DNA of 6,781 bases from Desulfovibrio sp. (lineage in GTDB: Bacteria; Desulfobacterota; Desulfovibrionia; Desulfovibrionales; Desulfovibrionaceae). The stretch spans positions 4,959-11,739 of the forward strand of contig DONZ01000245.1 in NCBI GenBank assembly GCA_003512875.1, read 5' to 3'. A program made the translations under genes and the position numbers. The notes beneath the pieces were generated by a model. That model saw nothing but the letters and a program-made list of their open reading frames with translations, was not told the DNA's origin and made no database searches. Shown here piece by piece: positions 1 to 5,655 of this stretch; within the stretch, counting starts at the first letter, position 1, and each line of letters starts with the position of its first letter.

Positions 1-153
1 AAAGTTTTCCCCGTGAAAGTTTAAATTTTGTATCTGTAATTCTAGATGCTAGAAAGATGTGTTATCTGTCTGAATTTTTTCGTTCCTCCGGCTTAGCCAG
101 TGTTTTTCTACACTGAAGCGACAAAAAAATCCCTCAAAAAAAGGGGCAACTTC
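1..153. other. Gene-free 3' flank of pyrG with small inverted repeats
   Basis: I see no supportable gene here. Two short inverted repeats are visible. TTCTAG / CTAGAA at 40-45 and 49-54 is separated by only 3 nt. CAGTGT / ACACTG at 98-103 and 110-115 has a 6-nt loop. The segment at about 87-100 is richer in G+C than its surroundings. It can form an alternative small hairpin (CTGGC-TAA-GCCGG on the minus strand) that competes for part of the second repeat. On the minus strand no ATG occurs in the region. What lies beyond the left edge is unknown, so the stretch could equally be the leader of a further minus-strand gene. Confidence 0.5.
122..146 (-). terminator. Weak candidate intrinsic terminator of pyrG
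   Basis: Read on the minus strand, 8 nt past the pyrG stop codon, there is CCCT at 145-142, a 7-nt T-rich loop, AGGG at 134-131, then A and seven T. The stem is only 4 bp, so it is short for a rho-independent terminator, but the run of T directly after it is typical. Read-through into the left flank is possible. Confidence 0.35.
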
Positions 154-1806
154 CTATGCTTCGTTATTTTTAATCGAAGCCGCAATAAAATCTCTGAATA
201 AAGGGTGTGCTTTCATTGGATTGGATTTGAATTCCGGATGGAACTGACAGCCGACAAACCATGGGTGATTTGCAATTTCCACAATTTCCATAAGTTCGTC
301 ATCAGGTGACGTTCCACTAAAAATAAGACCTTTTTCTTCAAGTATCGCTTTAAACTTATTGTTAAATTCGTAACGGTGGCGGTGTCTTTCAAAAATTTCA
401 TCCGCCTTGTAGGCATCATATGCCTTAGTGCCTTTTTTCAATTTGCAGGGGTACGCGCCAAGACGCATGGTTCCGCCCTTATCGCTTGTGCAATCGCGGA
501 TTTCACGTTTATTTGTTCTAAAATCAAACCATTCTTTAATCAAATAAATAACATTGTTTTCGCAATCAGGCACAAATTCTTCAGAATTGGCATCGGATAT
601 TCCGGCAACATTACGTGAAAATTCCATAACGGCGCATTGCATGCCCAAACAAATTCCGAAAAACGGAATCTTGTTTTCACGTGCATAGCGTATCGCCTCA
701 ATTTTTCCCTCAACACCTCTATACCCAAATCCACCGGGAACCAAAACACCGTTACAACCCGCAAGCATATCCGCGACATTGTCTTTGCTTATTTCTTCGG
801 AATTCACATAACGCAGCTGGACTGTTGCAAAATTGGCAACGCCGGCATGAATAAGCGCTTCATGCAAGCTTTTATATGCCTCTTTCAAATCAACATATTT
901 TCCGACAATCCCGATAGTTACAGTATGTTTTGGATTGTTGAAATCAGCGATCAGCTTGCGCCAAGGGTCAAGTTTCGGATTTCCCGCATTGAGCTGCAGC
1001 ATGATTACAACTTTTTGGTCAAATCCTTCCTCATAAAATTTTAAAGGAACTTCATAAACATTTTTGACGTCAACAGAAGAAAAAACCGCTCCTTCTTCAA
1101 CATTGCAGAAAAGGGAAATCTTGCGCTTCAATTCTGTCGGGATTGTTTCCTCACAGCGGCAAAGAACAATATCAGGCTGTACCCCAATGGAAAGAAGCTC
1201 TTTTACGCTGTGCTGGGTCGGTTTCGTCTTATATTCGCCGGCGGCGCGAAGGTAAGGAACCAAAGTCAAATGGATATTCAGGCAATTGTTCCTGCCAAGT
1301 TCGGAGCGAAGCTGGCGCATAGCTTCCAAAAACGGCAAACTTTCAATATCGCCGACAGTACCGCCGATTTCAATAATAGCGACATCCGGAGCGTCTTCAG
1401 GACTTGCGTCCGCAGCCAAACTCAGCATACAGCGTTTGATTTCATCGGTAATATGCGGAATGACCTGCACGGTTCCTCCGAGATAATCGCCGCGGCGTTC
1501 CTTATTCAAAACAGTGTAATAAACACGTCCTGCCGAAGTGCTGTTTCTTTTGGACAGTGAAATGCCGAGATAGCGTTCATAATGCCCTAAATCAAGATCG
1601 GTTTCCGCACCGTCGTCAGTGACATACACTTCCCCATGCTGAAAAGGGTTCATTGTTCCGGGGTCGACATTAATATATGGATCAAGCTTTTGAATAGTAA
1701 CTTTAAGCCCTCTGGCTTTGAGCAATGCTCCTAAAGAAGCTGCTGCAAGACCTTTACCTAAAGAAGATAAAACACCGCCGGTTACAAAAATAAACTTGGT
1801 TTTCAT
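154..1806 (-). CDS. pyrG: CTP synthase (glutamine-hydrolysing)
   Basis: PyrG converts UTP to CTP in the cytoplasm, using ATP and ammonia released from glutamine; it is the last step of de novo CTP synthesis. The 550 residues match the usual family length (about 530-555). The N-terminal synthetase domain begins with the P-loop-like [10 protein letters not shown] (residues 10-19, Lys18). It continues with [20 protein letters not shown] (41-60), [10 protein letters not shown] (70-79) and [11 protein letters not shown] (146-156). The C-terminal class I glutamine amidotransferase domain starts near residue 295. It has an oxyanion-loop region PGGFGYRG (357-364), nucleophile Cys386 in FFGICLGMQ, and the His523/Glu525 pair in QFHPEF. 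All catalytic residues are present. The ATG start has GAGG 5 nt upstream (CCTC at 1812-1815 on the plus strand). The stop is TAG. It appears to be transcribed alone from the shared divergent region with purQ. Confidence 0.98.
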   Translation of the reverse strand: MKTKFIFVTGGVLSSLGKGLAAASLGALLKARGLKVTIQKLDPYINVDPGTMNPFQHGEVYVTDDGAETDLDLGHYERYLGISLSKRNSTSAGRVYYTVLNKERRGDYLGGTVQVIPHITDEIKRCMLSLAADASPEDAPDVAIIEIGGTVGDIESLPFLEAMRQLRSELGRNNCLNIHLTLVPYLRAAGEYKTKPTQHSVKELLSIGVQPDIVLCRCEETIPTELKRKISLFCNVEEGAVFSSVDVKNVYEVPLKFYEEGFDQKVVIMLQLNAGNPKLDPWRKLIADFNNPKHTVTIGIVGKYVDLKEAYKSLHEALIHAGVANFATVQLRYVNSEEISKDNVADMLAGCNGVLVPGGFGYRGVEGKIEAIRYARENKIPFFGICLGMQCAVMEFSRNVAGISDANSEEFVPDCENNVIYLIKEWFDFRTNKREIRDCTSDKGGTMRLGAYPCKLKKGTKAYDAYKADEIFERHRHRYEFNNKFKAILEEKGLIFSGTSPDDELMEIVEIANHPWFVGCQFHPEFKSNPMKAHPLFRDFIAASIKNNEA

Positions 1807-1884
1807 GCTGACCTCAATAAAAGTTATTACTCAAATAAGAAAGAAAGCCAAAAACGAACAAAAATTTTTTCTTTTTATCACGCA

Positions 1885-1913
1885 TTGACCTTTTATTATT
1901 TCGCTACTATACT
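1885..1913 (+). promoter_or_regulatory. Putative sigma70 promoter of purQ
   Basis: TTGACC at 1885-1890 and TATACT at 1908-1913 are separated by 17 bp, a near-consensus sigma70 promoter with one mismatch in each box. Transcription would start near 1920. The resulting leader of about 82 nt is extremely A-rich and has only a weak hairpin (TAAAAC at 1963-1968, GTTTTA at 1974-1979). No purine-riboswitch-like architecture is visible. Confidence 0.65.
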
Positions 1914-1923
1914 ATATTTTCAA
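1895..1923 (-). promoter_or_regulatory. Putative sigma70 promoter of pyrG
   Basis: On the minus strand, TTGAAA (plus-strand 1918-1923) and AATAAT (1895-1900) are separated by exactly 17 bp, each one base from consensus. Transcription would start near 1888, giving a leader of roughly 80 nt before the pyrG ATG. The -10 lies inside the spacer of the opposing purQ promoter. No experimental data support the start site. Confidence 0.55.
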
Positions 1924-2002
1924 AAGAAGAAAAGAAAATTTTTTTAATAAAAAAATCTAAATTAAAACAAATAGTTTTATTAAAAAACATAATGGAGCTA
2001 AA

Positions 2003-2818
2003 ATGGCAACTGTAAAAGCGCTTGTTTTAACCGGGTACGGCACAAATTCACATAAGGAAACCGCATATGCCGTCCGTCAGGCCGGTGCCGATGAAGCGGA
2101 TATCGTACATTTTTCAGATATTGTTTCCGGTGCGGTAAAATTAAACGATTATCAATTTCTTCTTTTTCCCGGTGGCTTTTTAGACGGCGACGATTTAGGC
2201 GCAGCACATGCCGCCGCCCAACGCTGGCTTTATTTAAAAGACAGCGAAGAAAAACCGCTTCTTGAGCATTTAAACAAATTCCTTGATGACGGCAAATTAA
2301 TTATGGGAATTTGCAACGGATTTCAATTGCTTGTCAAACTCGGAATTTTGCCCTGCCTTGACAATAAACGTTTTGAACGCCAAGTTTCCTTAACCCATAA
2401 TCTTTCCGCCCGCTATGAAGACAGATGGGTGGAATTGAAAGCCAATCCCAAAAGCCCCTGCATTTTCACACAAGGAATTGATTTGCTGCAAGTTCCGGTT
2501 CGCCATGGTGAGGGAAGAATTGTCATGCCTGATGAAGCAACCCTCGACCGTTTGGAACAAGAGAATTTGATTTGCCTGCAATATACAAATCCCAATACAA
2601 GTGAAATTACGCAAGAATATCCTTACAATCCGAACGGTTCACCTAAAGCGATCGCCGGTCTGACAGACCCCACAGGACGTGTTCTCGGACTCATGCCGCA
2701 TCCCGAAGCGTTCAACCATAGCACGAACCACCCTCATTGGGCGAACAGCAACGATAAAAAAACAAGGACGTTGGGAACGGTTATTTTCGAAAACGCAATC
2801 AACTATCTAAAAAAATAA
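2003..2818 (+). CDS. purQ: Phosphoribosylformylglycinamidine synthase, glutaminase subunit PurQ (long form)
   Basis: PurQ releases ammonia from glutamine for FGAM synthase, which turns FGAR into FGAM in de novo purine synthesis; the synthase part (PurL, often with PurS) is not in this window. The protein is a single class I glutamine amidotransferase domain. Visible elements are LVLTGYGTN near the N-terminus, FPGGFLDGDDLGA (55-67), nucleophile Cys104 in MGICNGFQLL, RHGEGR (167-172) and the His233/Glu235 pair in LMPHPE. At 271 residues it is longer than Bacillus-type PurQ (about 227). The middle part, with NLSARYEDRWVELK (133-146) and the PVRHGEGR stretch, resembles the glutaminase end of long single-chain PurL enzymes. 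The start is fixed by GGAG at 1994-1997, 5 nt before ATG. The gene seems monocistronic, between its own promoter and the 2920-2964 terminator, so purine genes appear scattered in this genome. Confidence 0.93.
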   Translation: MATVKALVLTGYGTNSHKETAYAVRQAGADEADIVHFSDIVSGAVKLNDYQFLLFPGGFLDGDDLGAAHAAAQRWLYLKDSEEKPLLEHLNKFLDDGKLIMGICNGFQLLVKLGILPCLDNKRFERQVSLTHNLSARYEDRWVELKANPKSPCIFTQGIDLLQVPVRHGEGRIVMPDEATLDRLEQENLICLQYTNPNTSEITQEYPYNPNGSPKAIAGLTDPTGRVLGLMPHPEAFNHSTNHPHWANSNDKKTRTLGTVIFENAINYLKK

Positions 2819-2846
2819 TATTTTCTTAAAAAATGTTATGAAGTTA

Positions 2847-2866
2847 TTTGATATACTTTGATATAC
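2847..2866 (+). repeat. Tandem 10-bp direct repeat
   Basis: TTTGATATAC occurs twice in direct succession (2847-2856 and 2857-2866) in the purQ 3' spacer. Both copies are identical. Function is unknown; it could be a duplicated protein-binding site, a promoter-like element or simple slippage. Confidence 0.8.
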
Positions 2867-2888
2867 GTAGAAATATTCCTGACATATT

Positions 2889-2906
2889 CATAATCATAAT
2901 CATAAC
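2889..2906 (+). repeat. Hexamer tandem repeat CATAAT x3
   Basis: CATAAT, CATAAT and CATAAC follow one another at 2889-2906, between purQ and its terminator. The last unit differs by one base. This is probably a short microsatellite in non-coding DNA. Confidence 0.75.
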
Positions 2907-2919
2907 ATCGAACAAAAAA

Positions 2920-2964
2920 GACAAGCAAAAAGTCCCTCGCACCATGAGGGACTTTTTGTTTGTC
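2920..2964. terminator. Strong bidirectional intrinsic terminator between purQ and the permease gene
   Basis: The arms 2920-2938 and 2946-2964 pair over 19 positions with a single G-T wobble, around a 7-nt loop (GCACCAT). The G+C-rich core is GTCCCTC / GAGGGAC. It is flanked by five A on the left and five T on the right, so U-runs follow the core hairpin in both directions. It ends purQ from the left, about 100 nt past its stop, and the permease gene from the right, 17 nt past its stop. Confidence 0.93.
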
Positions 2965-2980
2965 CGCTTTTCATGTTTTT

Positions 2981-4048
2981 TTAATTTTCATTCTCACTTT
3001 CATCTGTATCGTCATAATTAAATTCCAGAGAAAAAATTTCCCAACTGGCGATAAACAGCGTCGCAATAAGCGGCCCGACAACAAAACCGTTCATGCCATA
3101 TATGACAAAACCTCCCAAAGTGGATAACAAAATAAGATAATCCGGCAGCTTCGTATCACGCCCGACTAAAACAGGACGTAAAATATTATCCATCAACCCA
3201 ATAACGACAGCGCCGAAAAAGAGCAGGATAAAACCTTTTAAAACCGCGCCCACGGCAAAGAAATAAATACAGACGGGAAGCCAGACAATACTGGCTCCGA
3301 CCATGGGAATAAGGGAAAACAAGGTCATAACGACCCCCCACAGCAAGGCGGAACTCACACCTAAAAAATAAAAAACAAGCCCTCCCAGCGTTCCCTGCAC
3401 AATGGCAACAATCAAACTTCCCTTGATAGTCGCGCTTGTCACTTCGGTAAACTTTGCAAAAAACAGCTGTTCTCGCTTATAGCCGAGGGGCAATGCTTTA
3501 TGCAGTTTCATGACAAGCATTTTGCTGTCGCGCATTATGTAAAATGCAACATAAAGCATAATGGCAACCTGCATGATGAAAGAAAGCGTTCCTTGTCCGA
3601 GATGTACTGTTTGCTGAGCGACAAAACCGCTTACTCTTAAAGCGAATGAACTGATTTTTTCTTTTACCTGCGCAGGGTCGAGATTTAATTGATTAAAAAT
3701 ATCCTGTATGAAAGGATACGCCTTTTGAATTTCATCAAAATAATAGGCAGGATTAATTGTGCCGGAACTCAATGAAGCATAAATTTTAACGCATTCCGCT
3801 ATTACGGAACTGATAATGAACAAAAACGGCAAGACAACAATCATGGTGCAGCAAAACAATGTGCACAATGTGGCGGTGTTTTTCCATTTAATACGGCGGC
3901 TGAAAAAATTTTGCACGGGAGCGAAAACAATAGCCAAAGCGACAGCCCAAAAAATCGCTCCCAAAAAAGGCATTAACAGGGCGAAAAAAAGCAAACTTAC
4001 AAAAATAAGGAAAACTAAAAATGAACGGAACTCGAAAACACGCTGCAT
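2981..4048 (-). CDS. AI-2E/PerM family membrane permease
   Basis: This is an inner-membrane transporter-like protein of the AI-2E (PerM, TqsA, YdiK) family. Members are linked to export of autoinducer-2 or small solutes and, in some cases, sodium/proton exchange; the substrate here cannot be read from sequence. The 355 residues match family length. Hydrophobic segments lie near residues 9-48 (two helices), 59-83, 155-175, 211-230, 234-262, 264-286 and 303-338. A soluble stretch occupies about 87-150, as is typical. Family motifs are SLIPMVGASIVWLP (245-258), DNILRPVLVG (287-296) and GMNGFVVGPLIATLF (318-332). The C-terminus is short and acidic (DDTDESENEN). The gene follows the Fe-S protein gene by 35 bp and ends at the shared terminator, suggesting one operon. 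There is no well-placed ribosome site: the nearest GAGG lies 16 nt before the ATG, so translation may be weak or coupled. No alternative in-frame start fits better. Confidence 0.9.
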   Translation of the reverse strand: MQRVFEFRSFLVFLIFVSLLFFALLMPFLGAIFWAVALAIVFAPVQNFFSRRIKWKNTATLCTLFCCTMIVVLPFLFIISSVIAECVKIYASLSSGTINPAYYFDEIQKAYPFIQDIFNQLNLDPAQVKEKISSFALRVSGFVAQQTVHLGQGTLSFIMQVAIMLYVAFYIMRDSKMLVMKLHKALPLGYKREQLFFAKFTEVTSATIKGSLIVAIVQGTLGGLVFYFLGVSSALLWGVVMTLFSLIPMVGASIVWLPVCIYFFAVGAVLKGFILLFFGAVVIGLMDNILRPVLVGRDTKLPDYLILLSTLGGFVIYGMNGFVVGPLIATLFIASWEIFSLEFNYDDTDESENEN

Positions 4049-4083
4049 AATGATTTCAGTACGACCTCGATTTATGGAATGTT

Positions 4084-4755
4084 TTACAAAATATTTCCTT
4101 CAAGAGAAATTGTTTTTACAATTAAAGAAGTATCTGCTCCGCTAAGCTCCAGTGCGTTTTTGAGCATGGTTTCCAATTTGGAACAGCAAGGGACAGCCAT
4201 TTTTACAAGCAAAATGCTTTCGACTGAATTTATTTTTAAAATTTCAGCCAGTTTTTCAGTATAATCTTCAACTGCAAATTTTGGACAGCCAATCAGCGTT
4301 ATTCTTCCTTGGATAAATTCGCTGTGAAAATTTCCATACGCAAACGCAGTGCAGTCTGCGGCAATCAACAAATCAGCTTCTTTTAAAAATTCGGAATTTG
4401 AATTGACAAGGCTGATTTTCAAAGGCCATTGCGATAATTTCGAATGAATTTGTGACGGGTTCAAAATCTTATTTTTTAATTCACTTATGGTATTGCCCGG
4501 AGAATTGCCGTTTTTTTGATTTTTAAAGTGCGAAAACAAAATCGCTTCATTAAACGGCAAGGCTTCCCTCTCGATAAAGCTTATCGCCCCCATCGGACAC
4601 ACCGGCAAACAACTGCCGAGTCCGTCACAATAATCGTCACGGACGAGCTTCGCCTTTCCGTTTTCAAGAACAAGCGCTCCCTCGTGGCAGGCATTTATGC
4701 AAAGTCCGCATCCGTTGCATTTATTTTCATTGATTTCTATTATTTGCCTTTTCAT
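4084..4755 (-). CDS. Ferredoxin-like Fe-S protein with cysteine-bearing C-terminal domain
   Basis: This is a predicted cytoplasmic electron-transfer or redox protein; its partner is unknown. The N-terminal 60 residues are a two-cluster ferredoxin fold. CNGCGLCINAC (Cys13, 16, 19, 23) is a complete 4Fe-4S motif. The second motif, CDGLGSCLPVCP, supplies only Cys43, Cys49 and Cys53, with Leu46 where a fourth cysteine would sit, so it may bind a 3Fe-4S or otherwise ligated cluster. After a low-complexity linker (about 62-105) comes a domain of about 115 residues. It contains AADCTAFAYGNFH (132-144), IGCPKF (155-160) and VPCCSKLE (188-195), so Cys135, 157, 190 and 191 are further possible ligands. 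From memory, similar proteins of about 220-260 residues occur in many anaerobes annotated only as 4Fe-4S proteins. GGAG lies 5 nt before the ATG (CTCC at 4761-4764), fixing the start. It is the first gene of a likely operon with the permease. Confidence 0.88.
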   Translation of the reverse strand: MKRQIIEINENKCNGCGLCINACHEGALVLENGKAKLVRDDYCDGLGSCLPVCPMGAISFIEREALPFNEAILFSHFKNQKNGNSPGNTISELKNKILNPSQIHSKLSQWPLKISLVNSNSEFLKEADLLIAADCTAFAYGNFHSEFIQGRITLIGCPKFAVEDYTEKLAEILKINSVESILLVKMAVPCCSKLETMLKNALELSGADTSLIVKTISLEGNIL

Positions 4756-4805
4756 AGCTTCTCCGATTTTAAAAAAAATTTCATAGCTGCAAGAAAATAC
4801 ATTTG

Positions 4806-4835
4806 ACTATACTTCCGTTTTATGAAAAAAAACAA
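4806..4835 (-). promoter_or_regulatory. Tentative promoter of the Fe-S protein/permease unit
   Basis: On the minus strand TATAGT (plus 4806-4811) is one base from a consensus -10. The only -35 in range is TTGTTT (4830-4835) with an 18-bp spacer, matching just three bases. Transcription would begin near 4799, about 44 nt before the ATG. The call rests mainly on the -10 box. Confidence 0.3.
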
Positions 4836-4859
4836 AAATATTTATCGAAACTAACAGCA

Positions 4860-4911
4860 TATGCTTTACCCGACAACGAACAACAAAATCACGCGTTGAG
4901 GGGAAAGCATA
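4860..4911. repeat. Imperfect inverted repeat / hairpin in divergent spacer
   Basis: TATGCTTTACCC (4860-4871) and GGGGAAAGCATA (4900-4911) pair in 11 of 12 positions. Inside them CAACG (4874-4878) and CGTTG (4894-4898) pair in register, leaving a 15-nt loop and a small GA/A bulge. The left arm overlaps a perfect 10-bp palindrome AGCATATGCT (4856-4865). No U-run follows directly on either strand, so this is not a standard terminator. It may be an operator or a structured leader for the plus-strand pair, whose first ATG is 38 nt downstream. Confidence 0.6.
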
Positions 4912-4948
4912 CCTTAAAAACATAACCGATGATATAAAAAAGGTCAAC

Positions 4949-5140
4949 ATGGAAAACTTAATGCTTTTCTTCATTATTCTTGCGGTCTCAAGCACTTTTA
5001 TCGCATTATGCAGCCTTATTGCGCCGCGCTGCACAGCTTTTTTCATGAAAAAACCGACAACAGGCAAAGCCCTTGCATTTTGGTTTGTCCTTTCTTTAAT
5101 AAGCAGCTGCATGGTCGCTTATCTGCGTACGCAAGTATAA
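4949..5140 (+). CDS. Small two-helix membrane protein of unknown function
   Basis: I do not recognise this 63-residue protein. It has a hydrophobic segment at about 3-25 (LMLFFIILAVSSTFIALCSL). A short basic loop RCTAFFMKKPTTGK (27-40) follows, then a second hydrophobic segment at about 42-59. This predicts a hairpin of two membrane helices. It is likely real: ATG is preceded by AAAAAAGG with a 5-nt gap (4944-4948), the hydrophobic pattern is coherent, and it abuts the next gene by 2 bp as in an operon. The positive loop suggests a cytoplasmic turn. It might be an accessory subunit of, or co-regulated with, the downstream membrane hydrolase, but nothing in the sequence proves this. No convincing promoter was found: TTGAGG at 4896-4901 has only CATAAC at a 19-bp distance. 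Confidence 0.75.
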   Translation: MENLMLFFIILAVSSTFIALCSLIAPRCTAFFMKKPTTGKALAFWFVLSLISSCMVAYLRTQV

Positions 5141-5142
5141 GA

Positions 5143-5649
5143 ATGAAATGGTTTTCGCACAGAATTTTCGCCATCGGCGTAGCTGCAATGTGCAAATTCG
5201 ACATATCGGGAATAGCCTCGTGTTTTCTAGGCTCGACAATTCCGGACAGTATTGATTTTTTTCTGACGAAACTTGGTTTCAGCTTCAATAAAATCCATAG
5301 GAAACACAGCCATGCATGGATATGGTATGCTGTTTCTCTGCTTCTTGTTTATGCGGTCATCATCCCCCGCATGCAAAAGGACTTTCAGGAATTAATGGAA
5401 TACGAAGAGATTATCCCCGCCTTCTTCATAGGGATTTTTTCACATATTTTTCTTGATATGTTAACCGTGAAAGGAGTTCCGCGTTTTATCAATCCCGACA
5501 AGAAATTCGCCGTGAAGCTTGTCCGGACCAATACCTATTCGGAATATATTTTCATTTTTACGTTTTTTGTCACGGCATGTTTCTATTTATATTTAACCGA
5601 AAATCAGTATCTTACCGTATTTATTGATTTTGTTTATAACCAACTGTAA
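5143..5649 (+). CDS. YdjM/DUF457-type membrane-bound metal-dependent hydrolase
   Basis: This 168-residue integral membrane protein carries the signature of the YdjM (DUF457, LexA-binding inner membrane protein-related) family, annotated as metal-dependent hydrolases of unknown substrate. Conserved candidates for metal binding are His6, Asp35 and Asp38 in IPDSIDFF, the HRKHSH cluster (His52, 55, 57), and GIFSHIFLDMLT (97-108, with His101 and Asp105). GVPRFINP (111-118) and RTNTYSEY (128-135) follow, both matching family pattern positions. Hydrophobic segments lie near 7-31, 58-75, 92-108 and 135-152. The start ATG at 5143 is chosen because the motif His6 follows directly and it sits 2 bp after the upstream stop. 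There is no real Shine-Dalgarno, which implies translational coupling. Opening the frame further upstream to 5008 only reads the preceding gene out of frame. The gene ends 6 bp from the convergent GAF gene. Confidence 0.82.
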   Translation: MKWFSHRIFAIGVAAMCKFDISGIASCFLGSTIPDSIDFFLTKLGFSFNKIHRKHSHAWIWYAVSLLLVYAVIIPRMQKDFQELMEYEEIIPAFFIGIFSHIFLDMLTVKGVPRFINPDKKFAVKLVRTNTYSEYIFIFTFFVTACFYLYLTENQYLTVFIDFVYNQL

Positions 5650-5655
5650 AAAGAT

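Noticed and set aside
3..116. Open plus-strand frame at the left edge that could be the tail of a convergent gene
   Set aside because: Only 37 codons, no recognisable motif, and it crosses inverted repeats; not enough to call a partial gene.
637..1044. 135-codon open frame on the plus strand inside pyrG
   Set aside because: Fully antisense to a certain CTP synthase gene; no ribosome site or recognisable protein pattern.
1921..2002. Purine riboswitch in the purQ leader
   Set aside because: The leader is nearly all A and T with one weak 6-bp hairpin; there is no three-way junction or G+C-rich conserved core.
4822..4854. Ten-codon leader-peptide-like frame (MKKNKNIYRN)
   Set aside because: No ribosome site in front of it and no promoter clearly placing it in a transcript; lysine/asparagine richness is expected in A-rich DNA.
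4807..5112. 101-codon minus-strand open frame over the small membrane protein and spacer
   Set aside because: Antisense to the 4949-5140 gene, which has a good ribosome site and a coherent two-helix pattern; the antisense protein shows neither.
5124..5133. 10-bp palindrome TGCGTACGCA near the end of the small membrane protein gene
   Set aside because: Lies within coding sequence, is isolated, and cannot form a hairpin without a loop; probably chance.
5008..5142. N-terminal extension of the hydrolase frame
   Set aside because: These 45 codons overlap the preceding gene in another frame, have no family resemblance, and the family's conserved early His follows the ATG at 5143.
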